Origin: Saprolegnia diclina VS20
Taxonomy: Eukaryota > Oomycota > Saprolegniomycetes > Saprolegniales > Saprolegniaceae
NCBI RefSeq assembly: GCF_000281045.1
Contig: NW_008246071.1
Location: 961,353-1,025,352, forward strand
Reading direction: 5' to 3'
Length of the DNA stretch: 64,000 bases
The position numbers were made by a program, and so were the translations under genes. Shown one piece after another: positions 11,427-22,730 of the stretch. Below the pieces are notes generated by a model, which saw nothing but the letters and a program-made list of their open reading frames with translations, made no database searches and was not told the origin of the DNA. The stretch's first letter is position 1, and every line of letters begins with the position of its first letter.

Positions 11427-14400
11427 CTAAGTGCTCGCAGAGGGACTTGGGACAGGCATAAAGTACTGCAGCGAGAGCGCATCCGCAAACCGCTTGGCGT
11501 ACATCTTTGGCTCGACGATCGTGGGCGCGTCCTGGCCCGCGATCATCGTGACGCTCTTTCCGACGCTCTCCATGCGCTTGATAAAGTCATAGTGCCGGAG
11601 GTAGTCGATGATACCGACCAGGAGGACGCGGTTGCTCTTGCCAATGTGCACGTTTTCGTTGCCGACGACCGACGCGTCATGGGACAAGTCGACGTCCGGC
11701 ACGTACCCAATCACAAGCGAGTAGTCGATGATGTTGTTGTCGCTCAGGAACGCCACGTCGTGCTTGATGGCCTCGACCAGCTTCTCGTACGCCCGCGGGT
11801 GCAGCGGGCACGGTAGTCCTTGGGTCTGCACGAGGAGGTTGCCGTCGAGGAGGACCGACGAGCTCGGTGGCGCATACCGGTTGCGTGTCGTGCCCTTGAG
11901 GTCAAAGACGGGCGCCACGTCGACGCCGCCAAAGATGTTTTCCATCACGACAATGTGCTCGGTCCATTTGGCCTTGGTGACCGAGTAGACGCCGACAATC
12001 TTGGAGAGGACGCTCGGGACGCTGTCGTAGTACACACGCGCAATGTGCTCGCAGTACGCGACCGCCGATGCGAGAAAGCACTAGCACGCCATAGGTCGTA
12101 TCACGTGGACATGCAGCAAACGTACCTGGAGCTCGGTCTGGGAGATGTACTTGATGACGAAGCGCTTGTCCTGGGTGCGGAAGAAGCTAGCACCCGACTT
12201 GCCGCCCTTGGTTTGCCATGTCGCGCACGACGCGATCGACGCGAGGTAGTCGGCGTGGCGGCCGTAAAAGAGGCTCCGGAGCGCTTCAAACTAGAGGACA
12301 TACGATGGCCAACAGCTTGGCATGACAATGTGCGTACCTGAATCGCATAGTGCACGACGCACGTAAACTCCATCTCGGGCGTGGACGCAAATTTGAGTTT
12401 GAGACTCGTGTCCGTCTTGGACCGCAAGAGCTGCTCGGTCGAGACGTTGTGGAGGTCGTGCAACTTGAGCGCCGCGAGCTCCGTCTCGTACTCGACCGAG
12501 TTGAGCGCGTATGCTGCAAACGAAAACCGCAGATCCTCATAGACGCCAATGACGCGGCCGTGGGCGCCCGGCGGCAGCATCGGCGCCCCCGCGGTCACGA
12601 GCTCGGGCAGCTCCAGCGGATGGTTGCTATGGCGCGGACTGTTGGCTGTGCTCCGGAGCAAAATACTGCCCAGCGTCGACTTCCACGTTGTCGGTGGCGG
12701 CAACGAAAGCGGCAGCGGCGCCTCGAGTAGCGCCTCGACAATCGCTTCGGCTTCGACTTTGGCCACGTCGAGGATCGTTGGCGACGCTGTCGTCGTCGTG
12801 GGCGAGGGCACGGTGCTGCTCGGCGCGCTGCCAGCCCCGAGCTCGTTGGTGAGGATGCGCAATGGGACCTCGTCGACGTGCTGTAGCTTTTGCAACGCGG
12901 CAACCCACTCGGACGCAAGATGGTAAAAGGTCCGGCGCAAGGTGTTGGCGTCCACCTAGACGTGCATCAGACAATGTGTCCACATCACGAACGGTGTACA
13001 ATCGAGTCTTCGTCGTCGTTGTCGGCGGTTGACGAAAACTCACCGTGGGCCATGAGCTGCCGGAGCTGCGCGATGAGCTCCTTCTTGGCTGTCTCGACGC
13101 GGAGCTCGAGACACATGGCCCCGCGGCTCGTCGGCAGGTCGTGGATCTCATTGAGAATGAGCACGATGAAGTCCGCGACCGGCGTGAGAAGCTCTTGTGC
13201 CAGCGACTGCTGCAGGCCAAGGTACCACATTGGGTCGAATGGGACGCAGTTGTCGTGCTGCACATACCACGGTCGCTCTTCTTTGTACTCGACGCGGATC
13301 GCGTGGCGGCCACAGTTGAAGTAGAGTAAATGGTTGGACTGGCCATCGTGGGCGCACTCGCTTGTCTCGTGCGACTGCATCATGCCCTTGACGCTAAAGA
13401 TGATTTCGAGAAATCGGCCAAACGAAAACTGAAGCGCCATCGGCGACAGCATCACAAACGGCGTCACGACCTTGGCGCATTCGCGGCAGTAGCGCCAAAA
13501 CGAAATCTCGGGCTTGGCCTCGTCGACCACCGCGGAGATCTGGAGCCGCTCCTTCTCCGGCAGGTTCTCGACCGCGACCAAGACGGTCCCGTTGCCGCAC
13601 GAGTACGTTTGGATATGGTCGATGAGCGGGACGCGGCAAGTCGCGACTTGGCACTTGGTGCTGGGCGCAATGCAGTCCTGAAAAAGGTATGCGCCAAGGG
13701 CTTTGTCCAGCGGCGAGTAGTAGTCGAGCGCAAACTCGGTCGGCGACGCGCACGGAACGTACTTGGGGCGGTTTGGTACGTCGACCTGCTTGACCATGCC
13801 TTTCACAGCATGCAAGGTGGGGCTTTTCGAGACAGGGACCACCGGGTACATGAGGTCGTTGAGTACATATGCTTGGAGCGAGAGGTCGTACGCCATCGCA
13901 GCGACGTCGACCCAGAGCGCCTTGAGCTGCCGCAGGACGCCTTTATCAGGGCCTTGAAACACGATCGTGCCGCCGGCCTCGACCTCGGAGCCTTCGAGGT
14001 AAATGTACGACTCGCGCTTCCGGCTTGGTTTTTCCTACGACGATGTTAATGGCATGTCAACAACGGGGGAGACTCAGGGCCAGACCTGGTCTTGCACGAG
14101 GTACGTCTCGACGTGGAACGAAGTGCACGCGCGTCCGAGGACGCTAATGTCTTCGGCGACGAGGTTCTCGGTACTCGGGACGATGGTCGCTTTCGTGTGC
14201 CGCGCAATGCGCGCGAGGAGCTCGGGCTTGACGTTGAGGACGAGCGCAATGTTGCTTTCAGCGAGGAGGTCCTGCGCCAGCCGCGAAACGCTCTGGCCTG
14301 TAAACACAATGTGCGGCTGCATGCGCGTGATCTTCTCAACGATGAGCTTCATGTACGTCTTTTCCTGGTCGAGAAGCGTGTCGAGCGAGCTAAGGCGCTC

Positions 14401-16002
14401 GGTCGCGTGGCCAAAGACTATGCCATCGCGCAAAACAAGCACGCGCGGCGACTCGAGGACCTTCGCTGCCTTCTTGTGGCTCACGTTCTTGTGGCACACG
14501 ACGCCTTGCACGAGGCCGCAGCTGTAGCTCTCGCCGCCCGCGATCGTTTTGACGGTAAGGAGGTCCTGGTGGTTGAAGCCGAGGTGCGTGCGAAAGTATG
14601 GCATCTCGACAAACCGCTTGGTCGTCGACGAAATGTGCTGGTTGATGTCGTTGAGCAGCAGCTGGCGGTCGAGCGCCGGCAGCGGAATGGCTTGCATGCG
14701 CTGCAGCAGCAGTGCTTGGAGCTGGCTCGCTGCCACGTCCTACGCCTCGAGTCAGTCGAAGACTCTAGCTCAGGAGAGGAGGGGCACCTGGTGCCGCTCC
14801 AATAGCGATGAGGCGCCTGCATCTTCGCCGATCGGTGGCATGGGCGTCAGCGGCGTGTCCTGGCGCTGGAGGATCGCCAGTGCACCGCGCAGCTCCATGC
14901 TCGGCCGACGGCGAAAGCTTGGCACGGTCGACGTCGGCGCGACGACTGCGGTTGAGGCCGGAACATCGTCGCTGATGGCGTCCGACACGAGCGTGTTGAA
15001 CGTTGTGCCGTTGTGCGTGTCGTAGTCGAAGACTGTGTGGCTCATGGGCATGAGCGGCGACGTCGGCGACGCGGGGTCGAGATCGTAGCCGCTCATTTCA
15101 ACGCCAGTCGACGGGTCGAGCGTCTTGAAGCAGCGTTTGCAGATACGGATATTCTGGTTCGGGTACCCGTGCTCCGAGCCGTCAATCGAGTGCGGACTAC
15201 ACGCGTGGCAGTAGATGAGGCCGCAAAGGCGGCAGTGATGGCGGCGCTTGAAAAGGTTGAACGCTTCGCCACACTCACGACAGACCTACTTGAGTCGCAT
15301 CGTGATCGTCGCAGCGCGCAGGCATACCTTGCAGACATTGTCGGGCATCCAGAACGTCCGGTCGCGCGTCGGCGGCGTCATCAGCGACGCGCGGTCGCCA
15401 AAGACTAAGAGAAGGGTCACGATCAACGACGATCGACAGCGACACGCAAGATGCGATCTCGGGTCGTACGTGGATTCGCCTCGGGCGGCGGCAGCTGCAT
15501 CCCGGCCTAGACGCGTACATGAGCCCACGAAGGACCCTATACGAAGCAGGTACCTTGTCGCTGCTTGCGTTAGGCAGGGGAAAGCTCGTAAACTTCCTAC
15601 AGCAACAAAAAGTCGAGAGGCGGTCGACGCTCGTACGGCGACGTACCGCTTGGGCTCGGCCTCGACGCTGTTGCGGCGCGACCGCGCAGGCGGCCTCGTC
15701 GTCGGGCTCACGGGGTTGGACATGGAGCGGGGCGAGAGGAGGGCTTGGACGACGGCCATCGGCTCCATTGACGACGACGATTCGGCGCTGGCGACTTGCG
15801 CTTTGAGCAGCTCGTTTTTTGGAGCCACCGTATCCGGATGCCCGCGCCTTCCTCGCCGCGACGCGGCTGGCGCTTTATCCGGATGACAGGGCAACATTGC
15901 AGCCTCTTCTCCTTCTTCGTCGAGCCACGTCACAGAAGGTGCACCTTCTAAAGCTCCTTCCAAGCTCGACCTTGCCACGGCCATGGCACCGCCATGAGCC
16001 AT
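11427..16002 (-). CDS. FAB1: FYVE-type phosphatidylinositol-3-phosphate 5-kinase (Fab1/PIKfyve)
   Basis: A large multi-exon minus-strand gene. Order from the N-terminus: a disordered Ser/Pro-rich start; a FYVE zinc finger (about 15340-15110; FKRRHHCRLCG with flanking Cys pairs); a CCT/TCP-1-like chaperonin domain (about 14740-14080; IAGGESYSCGLVQGVV); the cysteine-rich CCR region (about 13960-12990, with CRECAKV and SYSCGNGT); and a C-terminal PIP-kinase domain (about 12300-11427). The kinase keeps the GKSGASFFRTQDKRF glycine-rich loop, VVMEN, DLKGTTRNR and IIDYSLVIG. It therefore has the full architecture of PIKfyve, which makes PI(3,5)P2 from PI3P on endosomes and vacuoles. The start at 16002 is the first in-frame ATG that leaves a plausible upstream gap. 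It lies downstream of, and on the same strand as, the receptor-5-phosphatase gene. Confidence 0.9.
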
Positions 16003-16324
16003 GAGAAGTCTTCCAAGCCTTCCAATGGCCTCGTCCAGGAAGCAAGCATCTCGCAGCACTACAGTACGTCGAGCGTCGTCCCACGGCCGGCGCAGGTGCG
16101 CCAGCAGCCGGCGGCGTGATTGCACGGTGCTGTGGCGGGTGGAGCTGGCAGGAATTGCTGGCGGGTGTCGACGGCGCAGATGTTGAAGGCAATCGTCTCT
16201 GCGATCAGACAAAAAGGTACCTGGATCACAACAGGAAGGGTCAAAATCCTGGGTGCAAGCCGCCTGACCCGATGTTCTCTTTCTGCAGCGAGCATCTCTT
16301 GCTACTTGTAGTACACCGGTGTAT
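16003..16324. other. Short intergenic gap between FAB1 and receptor-phosphatase gene
   Basis: Presumed FAB1 promoter and 3' region of the receptor-phosphatase gene. No gene seen. Confidence 0.5.
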
Positions 16325-19300
16325 TTATTTGCTTTTAAACATGAGGCGACCACGGACGACGCCGGTTCGAACCCCGCTGGCGCTCAAGTCGTGCTCGAAG
16401 TGGACCCAATGACCGCGGTTGGCGTGTATAAATGCGTCGTCGAGACTCAGCGTGCACTGTCCGAGCGACCGCGAGTTCGTGTGGACGCTCAGCGCCAAGT
16501 GCATGTGGCGCTTGGCCTGCGCGTAGCAGCGGTGGACGATGCCACGCTGCATTGCGTCCTCGATTGGCACGTGAAACTGGTTGAAATTCCGACGGTGCCG
16601 ACCGACGGGGGCCTTGACGACGCCGTGCTCCCAGCGCGCAGCCAGTTCGTGCAGCTGTGTGCGGACATGAGTACAGTACGAGGTAGACTGTCCTACCTTG
16701 CGCTGCTCGGCAAAGATATCTTCGAGCGGCAAAGGAAAGATTGTCGTCACGCGCTGCGGCTCGTCTAACAAACACATTGTCAACGTCGGCCGTCGTGAGT
16801 GCAGGTACCGCTAACGGCGTCGAGACCGTCGTCGTTGGTGGCGTCGAGAGATGCTCGTTCGTGCGGTGAGATCCACTGCACATGGAGGTCTTGGATCGCG
16901 ATCGTGCAGTCTTTGACGCCATTATAGTCCTAGAAGTAGACCACTAGACAATAGGTTCCATAGTATCCAATGCTAATACCGTCATCCGCGACGGGCGGTG
17001 CGCTTCGCTCAAGAGGGTCACATCGAGCGGGAGTTGAAACGGCGACTCCTTGGTCGCGATGAGGAAGACGCAGCTCACGGGCTTGTGGTCCGACATGTCG
17101 ACGCTCTCGTGCGATTGGTAGCCCGAGCAGCGCAAATTGGGCTATGCGACATGGTGTGAGCCTCCATGCGACGCTGGCGTTGTACTACATACTATCAAAT
17201 CGGGGAGCGAGTGAAATAAAATGCGGTCCGTGTAGGACGGGACACGGACGCCGCCACCATTGGCGACATGCAGCGAGAAGCTGTCGCTGATCTTGGCGGC
17301 CGTCAAGAGCGACGTGCCCCGTATCCTTCGAAAGGTCGGCGGAAACGTGACTGGCGCTTCGGCAAACCCCGCAAATGCCTACGCCACCTGTGCTGTGGTT
17401 GCCACCAAAATTTGTGGAAAATACCAAGCGCTGCTGCAAGACGGCGCGGAGCTCGTCGTGGTCAAGCACATGTGCCCACGCCCCGTCCAGAACAGGAGAC
17501 GACAAGGACGGCAGCTCGTTGGTATTGTCGTCGTCCGTGGCCGTGGTCGACGACGACGGCGGTGGCGATGTGACGTGCTTGGGCCACTTGCGCTGGTGCA
17601 TGGCGCCTTGGACCAGGTCGAGGATCGTCTCGGGCGACGCGTGGAGGCGCGTGAGCCGGTAGTTCAAGTCACCGAGCACGATCGTGTGGTGATGCAATAG
17701 CGGAAAGTCCATCACGTGGTCGTCCGACGAGAGGTGGAGCGACTGCCACACGAGCGCGGCGTCTTCGTTGCGCCGCGCGAGCTGACTCTTGCCCTACACG
17801 CCGCTGCATGACCGACTGCCCGTACATACAACAAGGAAGCACTTTGGCGTCGGACGCGAGGTGGCACGAGACGACCGCGATCGACGTATCGAGAAACCGA
17901 AAAGCGACGCCGACAGCACCTTTATTGGCCGTGCGCATGTGCAGCGTCTTGCCGCAGTTGACCTAGTCCCCTCCGGTGAGTCTCCTTCGCCATGGTCCAA
18001 CGACAACCTCGGGGTTGGTCGGCGACGGGATCGAAAAGTGACCGGCGTCGACGCTGTCTTGCGGCACAAAAATAAAGATACCGATAAAGCCCTACGTCGA
18101 CCGTCAATACGACACGACTGCAGTCGAAAGAGCGCTCTACGTGGTAGCCCAAGGCCGTGTTGGTGCTCCCAATGTCCCGCGTGTAGTCGGCAAACGGCCG
18201 CCGCGCGCTGCGTTCGAGGTACGACTTGATCGCTGCGCGGAGACCGCCGAGGTCCAAGCACTCTTGAATGCCAACCACGTAGAGGTCGTGGCCCACCGCA
18301 ATCCACTGCGACTAGAGCACAGAGTTGAGCACAAGTGGCGGGCAACTCGACACGTCGTCGTACGAGATCGGGCGGCGCGGCGCCTTCGCCCATGTTGAAC
18401 GTCGTCGCAAAGATCGAGAGCATGCGCGACGAGGTGTCTGCGATGGGCTGCGTCGAGCACAAGCTCGTGCGAATGCTCGCCGTGTCGTCCTCAACGTCGT
18501 CGCCGCCGCAGCGCTTTCGGAGCAGCCGAAACGCGCCGCCATAGATCATGGCGTTGAGAAACCCTACCCCGTGTCAAGACCCGCTGCGAATCGACGAGTC
18601 TACCTTGTGAGTTGTTGCAGACAATGTGGAGACCGAGAAGCCATAGCGTTGGCGGGTCATTTGGGCGTTGGTGCCACTCGACGACTAGATATTATTGAGA
18701 CTCAAACGCATGTTTGCGCTCGACGAGGACGTACGCCGGTTGAGAATGCAAGGGCCCCATACAAAGAGGAAGACCGAGACGTACGCCGCGAGCTTGTTGT
18801 AGATGGCCGACACGGACGCTTCGACTTCAGTGTTTTCTTGCCTACACACAGCATGACACCTTGTGCAACCGGGAAAAGGGCACAGCTTGGCGCGGCGCGA
18901 CACTTCGAGGCAGACGAGGAAGCTCGTGAGGACGATAAAGAGCGCGGATGCGCCGACCCACGTGAAGAAGCACGAGAGTCGGAGGTCTTGGTGCGTGTCG
19001 GCGATCCAGCAGTAGAACGTCGCGGGGCCGTACTTGCCGTCAATCCCAAGGTAGAGCGAGACAGCAATGGACGGGAGGAAGCTCAGTGCAAGATAGGCGC
19101 CAAAGCGGCTCCGGAGACGCGCTTCGCTGTCGCCATGGACGACCCAGCAGTACCACGAGTGCGACATACACGAGAGCCACGAGACCGCTATAGGGTAGTG
19201 TCAGAATCAGGACGACGTTGTGCGGCGTCGCACCCGAGATGCCAGCGGCGTTCATGACAAAGCCCTGGACGTTGCAGAGCGTTGGATGGGCGTACGCGTA

Positions 19301-19559
19301 GGTACCAAAGAGCTTGAACGACACGTCCAAGAGGTCGATGACCGACATGACCACGATGAGGCGCGTTGTCATGTCGACAGCGTCGGCGCGCACGGAGGAC
19401 GACCGCGCGACGCTGGTAAAGATGAAGGCGCAGCCAAGGATCGAGAGCGTGCTAAGACGCCGCGTGAGAGGATGACGCCGAGTACGATGCGTACCTCGTC
19501 GTGTAGATGGCCGGCGTGACAAAGTCGTCGAGCCAATGCGTCGGGACGGGCGCCGGCAT
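16325..19559 (-). CDS. Seven-transmembrane receptor fused to inositol polyphosphate 5-phosphatase (GPCR bigram)
   Basis: The start at 19559 gives MPAPVPTHWLDDFVTPAIYT and then TM1 (LSILGCAFIFTSVAR). TM2 is RLIVVMSVIDLLDVSFKLFG. TM3 is created by splicing QGFVMNAAGIS to AVSWLSCMSHSWYCWVV across the intron at about 19185-19230. TM4, TM5 and TM6 follow (GAYLALSFLPSIAVSLYLG; SCFFTWVGASALFIVLTSFL; YVSVFLFVWGPCIL). TM7 is PPTLWLLGLHIVCNNSQ-GFLNAMIYGG, spanning the intron at about 18554-18597 and leading in frame into the phosphatase. The IPPc domain keeps GIQE, NKGAVGVAFRF, CHLAS, VLGDLNYRL, PSYTDRILF and SDHKPV, so it should be active. The receptor resembles cAMP-receptor-like/class E GPCRs. GPCRs fused to signalling enzymes are known in oomycetes. 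Inferred: ligand-controlled 5-dephosphorylation of phosphoinositides at a membrane. Confidence 0.82.
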
Positions 19560-19892
19560 GAGTCGTCGTCGGCTTCGTTGCTCTTGCTCCGGCCTTTCCG
19601 TGCGAAAGCGTTACACGCGTGTATGCAGCCGGCGACGACTGGCGCACCAGTAAAAACAGAGGCTGCAGCAGATGGCGCCACGTACAGGTGCTCCTGCGGG
19701 ATCCTCCGCATGGCACTGTACCCTGAGAGTGCATGTGCCGTAGAGGGTACGTTGCCCAGTACCATCGGCGTTCAAGCCCGGTGTGTTGCCCTTTTTGTCT
19801 TCGCTTTCCCAGCAGCGTTGGCACCGGAGCCATCCAGTTGGTCCTTGACGCGCTCGACACATCACCATTTCAACAGGTGCACACAGTACATA

Positions 19893-20904
19893 TTAGAGGG
19901 CACTTTGCTTGTAGACACGGACATAGTCGACATAGAGTCGCTGGGGAAACGTCGACGTCGCGTCCGGATTGCCGGGCCAGTCGCCGCCAACCGCAAAGTT
20001 GAGGATGAGGTAGAACGGTTTGGTCGGAATCAACTGCGCGGGCTTGGTTCGGCACTGCGTCGCGTCGATCTTGAAGTACTGCACACCGTCGACAAACCAC
20101 GCAAGCGACGTCGGCGTCCACTCGACTAAGTATATCCGTTCTGATAGCCACGGTCTTCGTATCCTCTCAAAAAGTCATGTACCCGCATAGATATGAAAGT
20201 CATCATTGAGCGCCAGCGTTTTGGCGCCGCCCGTGACGCCGCAATAGTTGGCGGCCGAGTGCAAATCTCGGTTGCACGCATTGGCAAAATGCAAGTTGCC
20301 TAAGACGCCATTCTTAGTCTTGGGTCTCGCTCGAGAGCAAAGCAGCGACGACGTACCATGGACGGTGTGGGGCATGCGCTTCCCGATATACTCGAGCACG
20401 TCAATCTCGCCGTCCATGGGCCAGCACCGTCCGCCGCGCGGCATCATCCTGTGCACAATATCGTCAGATGGACGCCGAAAGGAGCGAAATACGTAGGTAC
20501 CAGAAGGCGGGCCACATGCCTTGGCCGGACGGAAGTTTGATGCGCGCTTCAAAACGCCCATGCAGTTGCGCAAAGCTGCCTGAAGTGTCCATGCGCCCGG
20601 ACCGATACCGCCGAGCGCCCGCGGACGGTGAGACGTACGGCACGTTGTTGGCTTCGATCACGAGGTTGCCTTTGGACACGGACACTTGGCTCGCGAGGTA
20701 CACTTGGAGCTCGTCGTTGTAGATGCAGTTGTTGGTCGTCGAGCAGTCGTTGAGGATACGCCACTTGGCCCGGTCCAACGAGTTGAATTCGTCGTTAAAG
20801 GTGAGCGTCCACTTGCCTTTGGCGTTGGTCGCGTTCGCTGGCACCATGGGCTGAGTGCCCATCACGAGCGTGGCGGCTGCCAGCAACAGCAATAGTCCGC
20901 GCAT
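19893..20904 (-). CDS. Secreted glycoside hydrolase family 16 (laminarinase-type) protein
   Basis: The start at 20904 gives a signal peptide (MRGLLLLLAAATLVMG), then a GH16 beta-jelly-roll: FNDEFNSLDRAKWRI near the N-terminus, GRFEARIKLPSGQGMWPAFW, the catalytic signature DGEIDVLEYIG (ExDxxE: nucleophile and acid/base Glu both present), and the C-terminal ILNFAVGGDWPGNP and DYVRVYKQ strands. At least two short introns interrupt it, near 20115-20190 and 20455-20505. Family role: endo-1,3(4)-beta-glucan hydrolysis or transglycosylation; in an oomycete the likely substrate is its own beta-1,3/1,6-glucan wall or host/algal glucan. There is no transmembrane segment or GPI signal, so it should be secreted. 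A decayed relative lies upstream at 21392-21620. Confidence 0.85.
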
Positions 20905-21391
20905 CGTGCTGTGGTGTTGTCGAGAAAATGCCAACTGCCAAGAGCAACCACCGCCGCAGGGCGAGATCAAGTGCGATGGCGGGCCATTCCAAGAACTAGA
21001 GACTCTGTTGACGCTAAGAAGCATCGACTGTTTTCTTTCCGAGGCTAAGAGCGCACGGCCTCGAAATGGCCACGAGCCAATGTGATTACTATTGGTACAA
21101 GGCTCCCAGTACTGTAGAAGTTTTCATTGAGCGCATCTCAGTACGAGATTGTTAACCCACACTCTTGGCAGGCGGAGAAGTCAACCAACGGCGGCGCGCT
21201 TCAGCGATGGAATGCGAAATACGCGCCGCCAAGATGGTGCAAAGACAATTGAGAGCATGATCTCCTTGGCGCTCCGTTCTCGTCTTTGCATATACTAAAT
21301 GACGTAAGACTATTGTAGGCTAATACTACTATGATAGACGAGTCGCCTGCAGTTGTTAAGGACACGTGGTATCGTCTATCTAAAGGTGCGT
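20905..21391. other. Upstream region of GH16 gene
   Basis: No gene is seen. It carries the presumed promoter of the GH16 gene and separates it from the GH16 relic on the same strand. Confidence 0.4.
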
Positions 21392-21620
21392 CTAGAGCTG
21401 TCCGACCACGGCGTGCACTACAAGGAGATATGTGGCTTCCAGCGCCCGGAGCTTGTAGACGCGAACATAGTCGACGAGCATGCGCTGGGGAGCACTGTCG
21501 ACGCGGACGGACTCTCGGGCAACGTGCCGCCCACCGCGAGGCTCAAGATGATGTAGAACGTCTTTTGCAGAATGAAAAACGGCGCCTTGTACGTTCGAGT
21601 GTCCGTACTGGAAGCGTAAA
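21392..21620 (-). pseudogene. GH16 pseudogene fragment (3' end), frameshifted
   Basis: Read on the minus strand, one frame gives a tail of GH16 type (KTFYIILSLAVGG, compare FYLILNFAVGG in the intact gene). Another frame gives the terminal PQRMLVDYVRVYKLRALEA (compare PQRLYVDYVRVYKQSAL). A one-base length difference relative to the intact gene, between about 21490 and 21525, separates the two frames. No catalytic ExDxxE segment or start is found upstream. It lies about 490 bp upstream of the intact GH16 gene on the same strand, so it looks like the remnant of a tandem duplicate. Confidence 0.65.
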
Positions 21621-22115
21621 AGCTGCTCGAGGTCGGACGCCCGAACTTGACGAGCCCAAGCACGGACGACGGCGACCTTCGCCAGCATCTCGATAAGAAG
21701 CGCCAGGGCGAGGAAAGTCCGTGAATGATTTGACGGCGGATGCGGGCTCGCCGCCCATCCCAAACCCATGGTTGGCATCCTTCAAATCCGCGACGAGATC
21801 CGAAATCACCGTCCACCCGTTCATCAGCAGTCGCCGCGCACCGTAACTCCGTTAGCACAGCACTATTATTAGGCTGGATTTGGCCAACCGTCGAGTGGAG
21901 TTCATGCAAAGTAACAGAACATGAAAAGAGATTTTGGGTTCAAAGATGTCGAAGGAGTGGAAACCGAGCGGATTGCACTGTTTTGTATCATATTGGCCAA
22001 GCCAATGCGTATTGATTGACCAATCAGAAGCCTCTGTGCCTTGGCCATTGCAGTGCCGGCGCTGAGCTTGCAATTGTTGCACCAGCCCATGCTTGTATCT
22101 TTTGAATCGCTGTCC

Positions 22116-22188
22116 ATTCTATAAATTTCTGTCGTCAGACGTGCGTTTGTCGGCAATACGCACGCCTGATGACAGAAAGATATAGAAT
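22116..22188. repeat. Imperfect inverted repeat, 31-bp arms (27/31), 11-nt loop
   Basis: Arms at 22116-22146 and 22158-22188 pair with four mismatches around an 11-nt loop. The size and A/T-rich ends suggest a miniature foldback transposon remnant or a transcribed hairpin. Confidence 0.8.
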
Positions 22189-22274
22189 TATATTCCCTCA
22201 GGGCTCATGTACTAGTAACTCGAGTTCTGACCAGAAAACTTTTCTCCCAATTTATCGAAGCATTACCCAATACC

Positions 22275-22374
22275 AACTGAATGCACTATAAATGCTTCGA
22301 TAATTCGGACAAGACCGAGACAACTGAATGCACTATAAATGCTTCGATAATTCGGACAAGACCGAGACAACTGA
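22275..22374. repeat. 47-bp tandem duplication with TATA-like motif
   Basis: Two identical 47-bp units begin at 22275 and 22322, followed by the first six bases of a third. Each unit contains CACTATAAATGC, a TATA-like string. Confidence 0.9.
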
Positions 22375-22705
22375 GACTTGCAGTTCATCTTTTGTTGTCT
22401 GCCGCAATGGCTACCTTTGGCGACTTTATCAAACTTGCCGATCGGAAGGTGCTCGGCTTGCCCGCTCACTGCCCGTCAAATCAGCCGAGAAATACAAATC
22501 CTCGTCGTATCCCCCCATCACGTGCTGTATGATGTATACTGACACAATCTTAAATTCTGTCTGTATATATATATGCACTGTTCTATGGGATCAGCCGAAG
22601 GCGATTATCTGAGTATTAACTATTTTTAAAATGGCATACAAATTCCGAGTGTGATTTTATAAAAACATGGCTTCCGGTCTTTTCCGGACCTGTGTATATC
22701 ATGGG

Positions 22706-22730
22706 TTCTGACCCACGCAGTGGGTCAGAA
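22706..22730. repeat. Perfect 11-bp-arm inverted repeat
   Basis: TTCTGACCCAC (22706-22716), loop GCA, then the exact reverse complement (22720-22730). Confidence 0.9.

Noticed and set aside
16366..16392. tRNA-like B box (GGTTCGAACCCC)
   Set aside because: No A box, acceptor stem or anticodon arm at the right distance; it lies inside the 3' coding exon of the receptor-phosphatase gene.
18296..18549. Separate 5-phosphatase gene starting at the ATG at 18549
   Set aside because: The first residues after this ATG complete TM7 and the following helix of the receptor, and an in-phase intron joins them.
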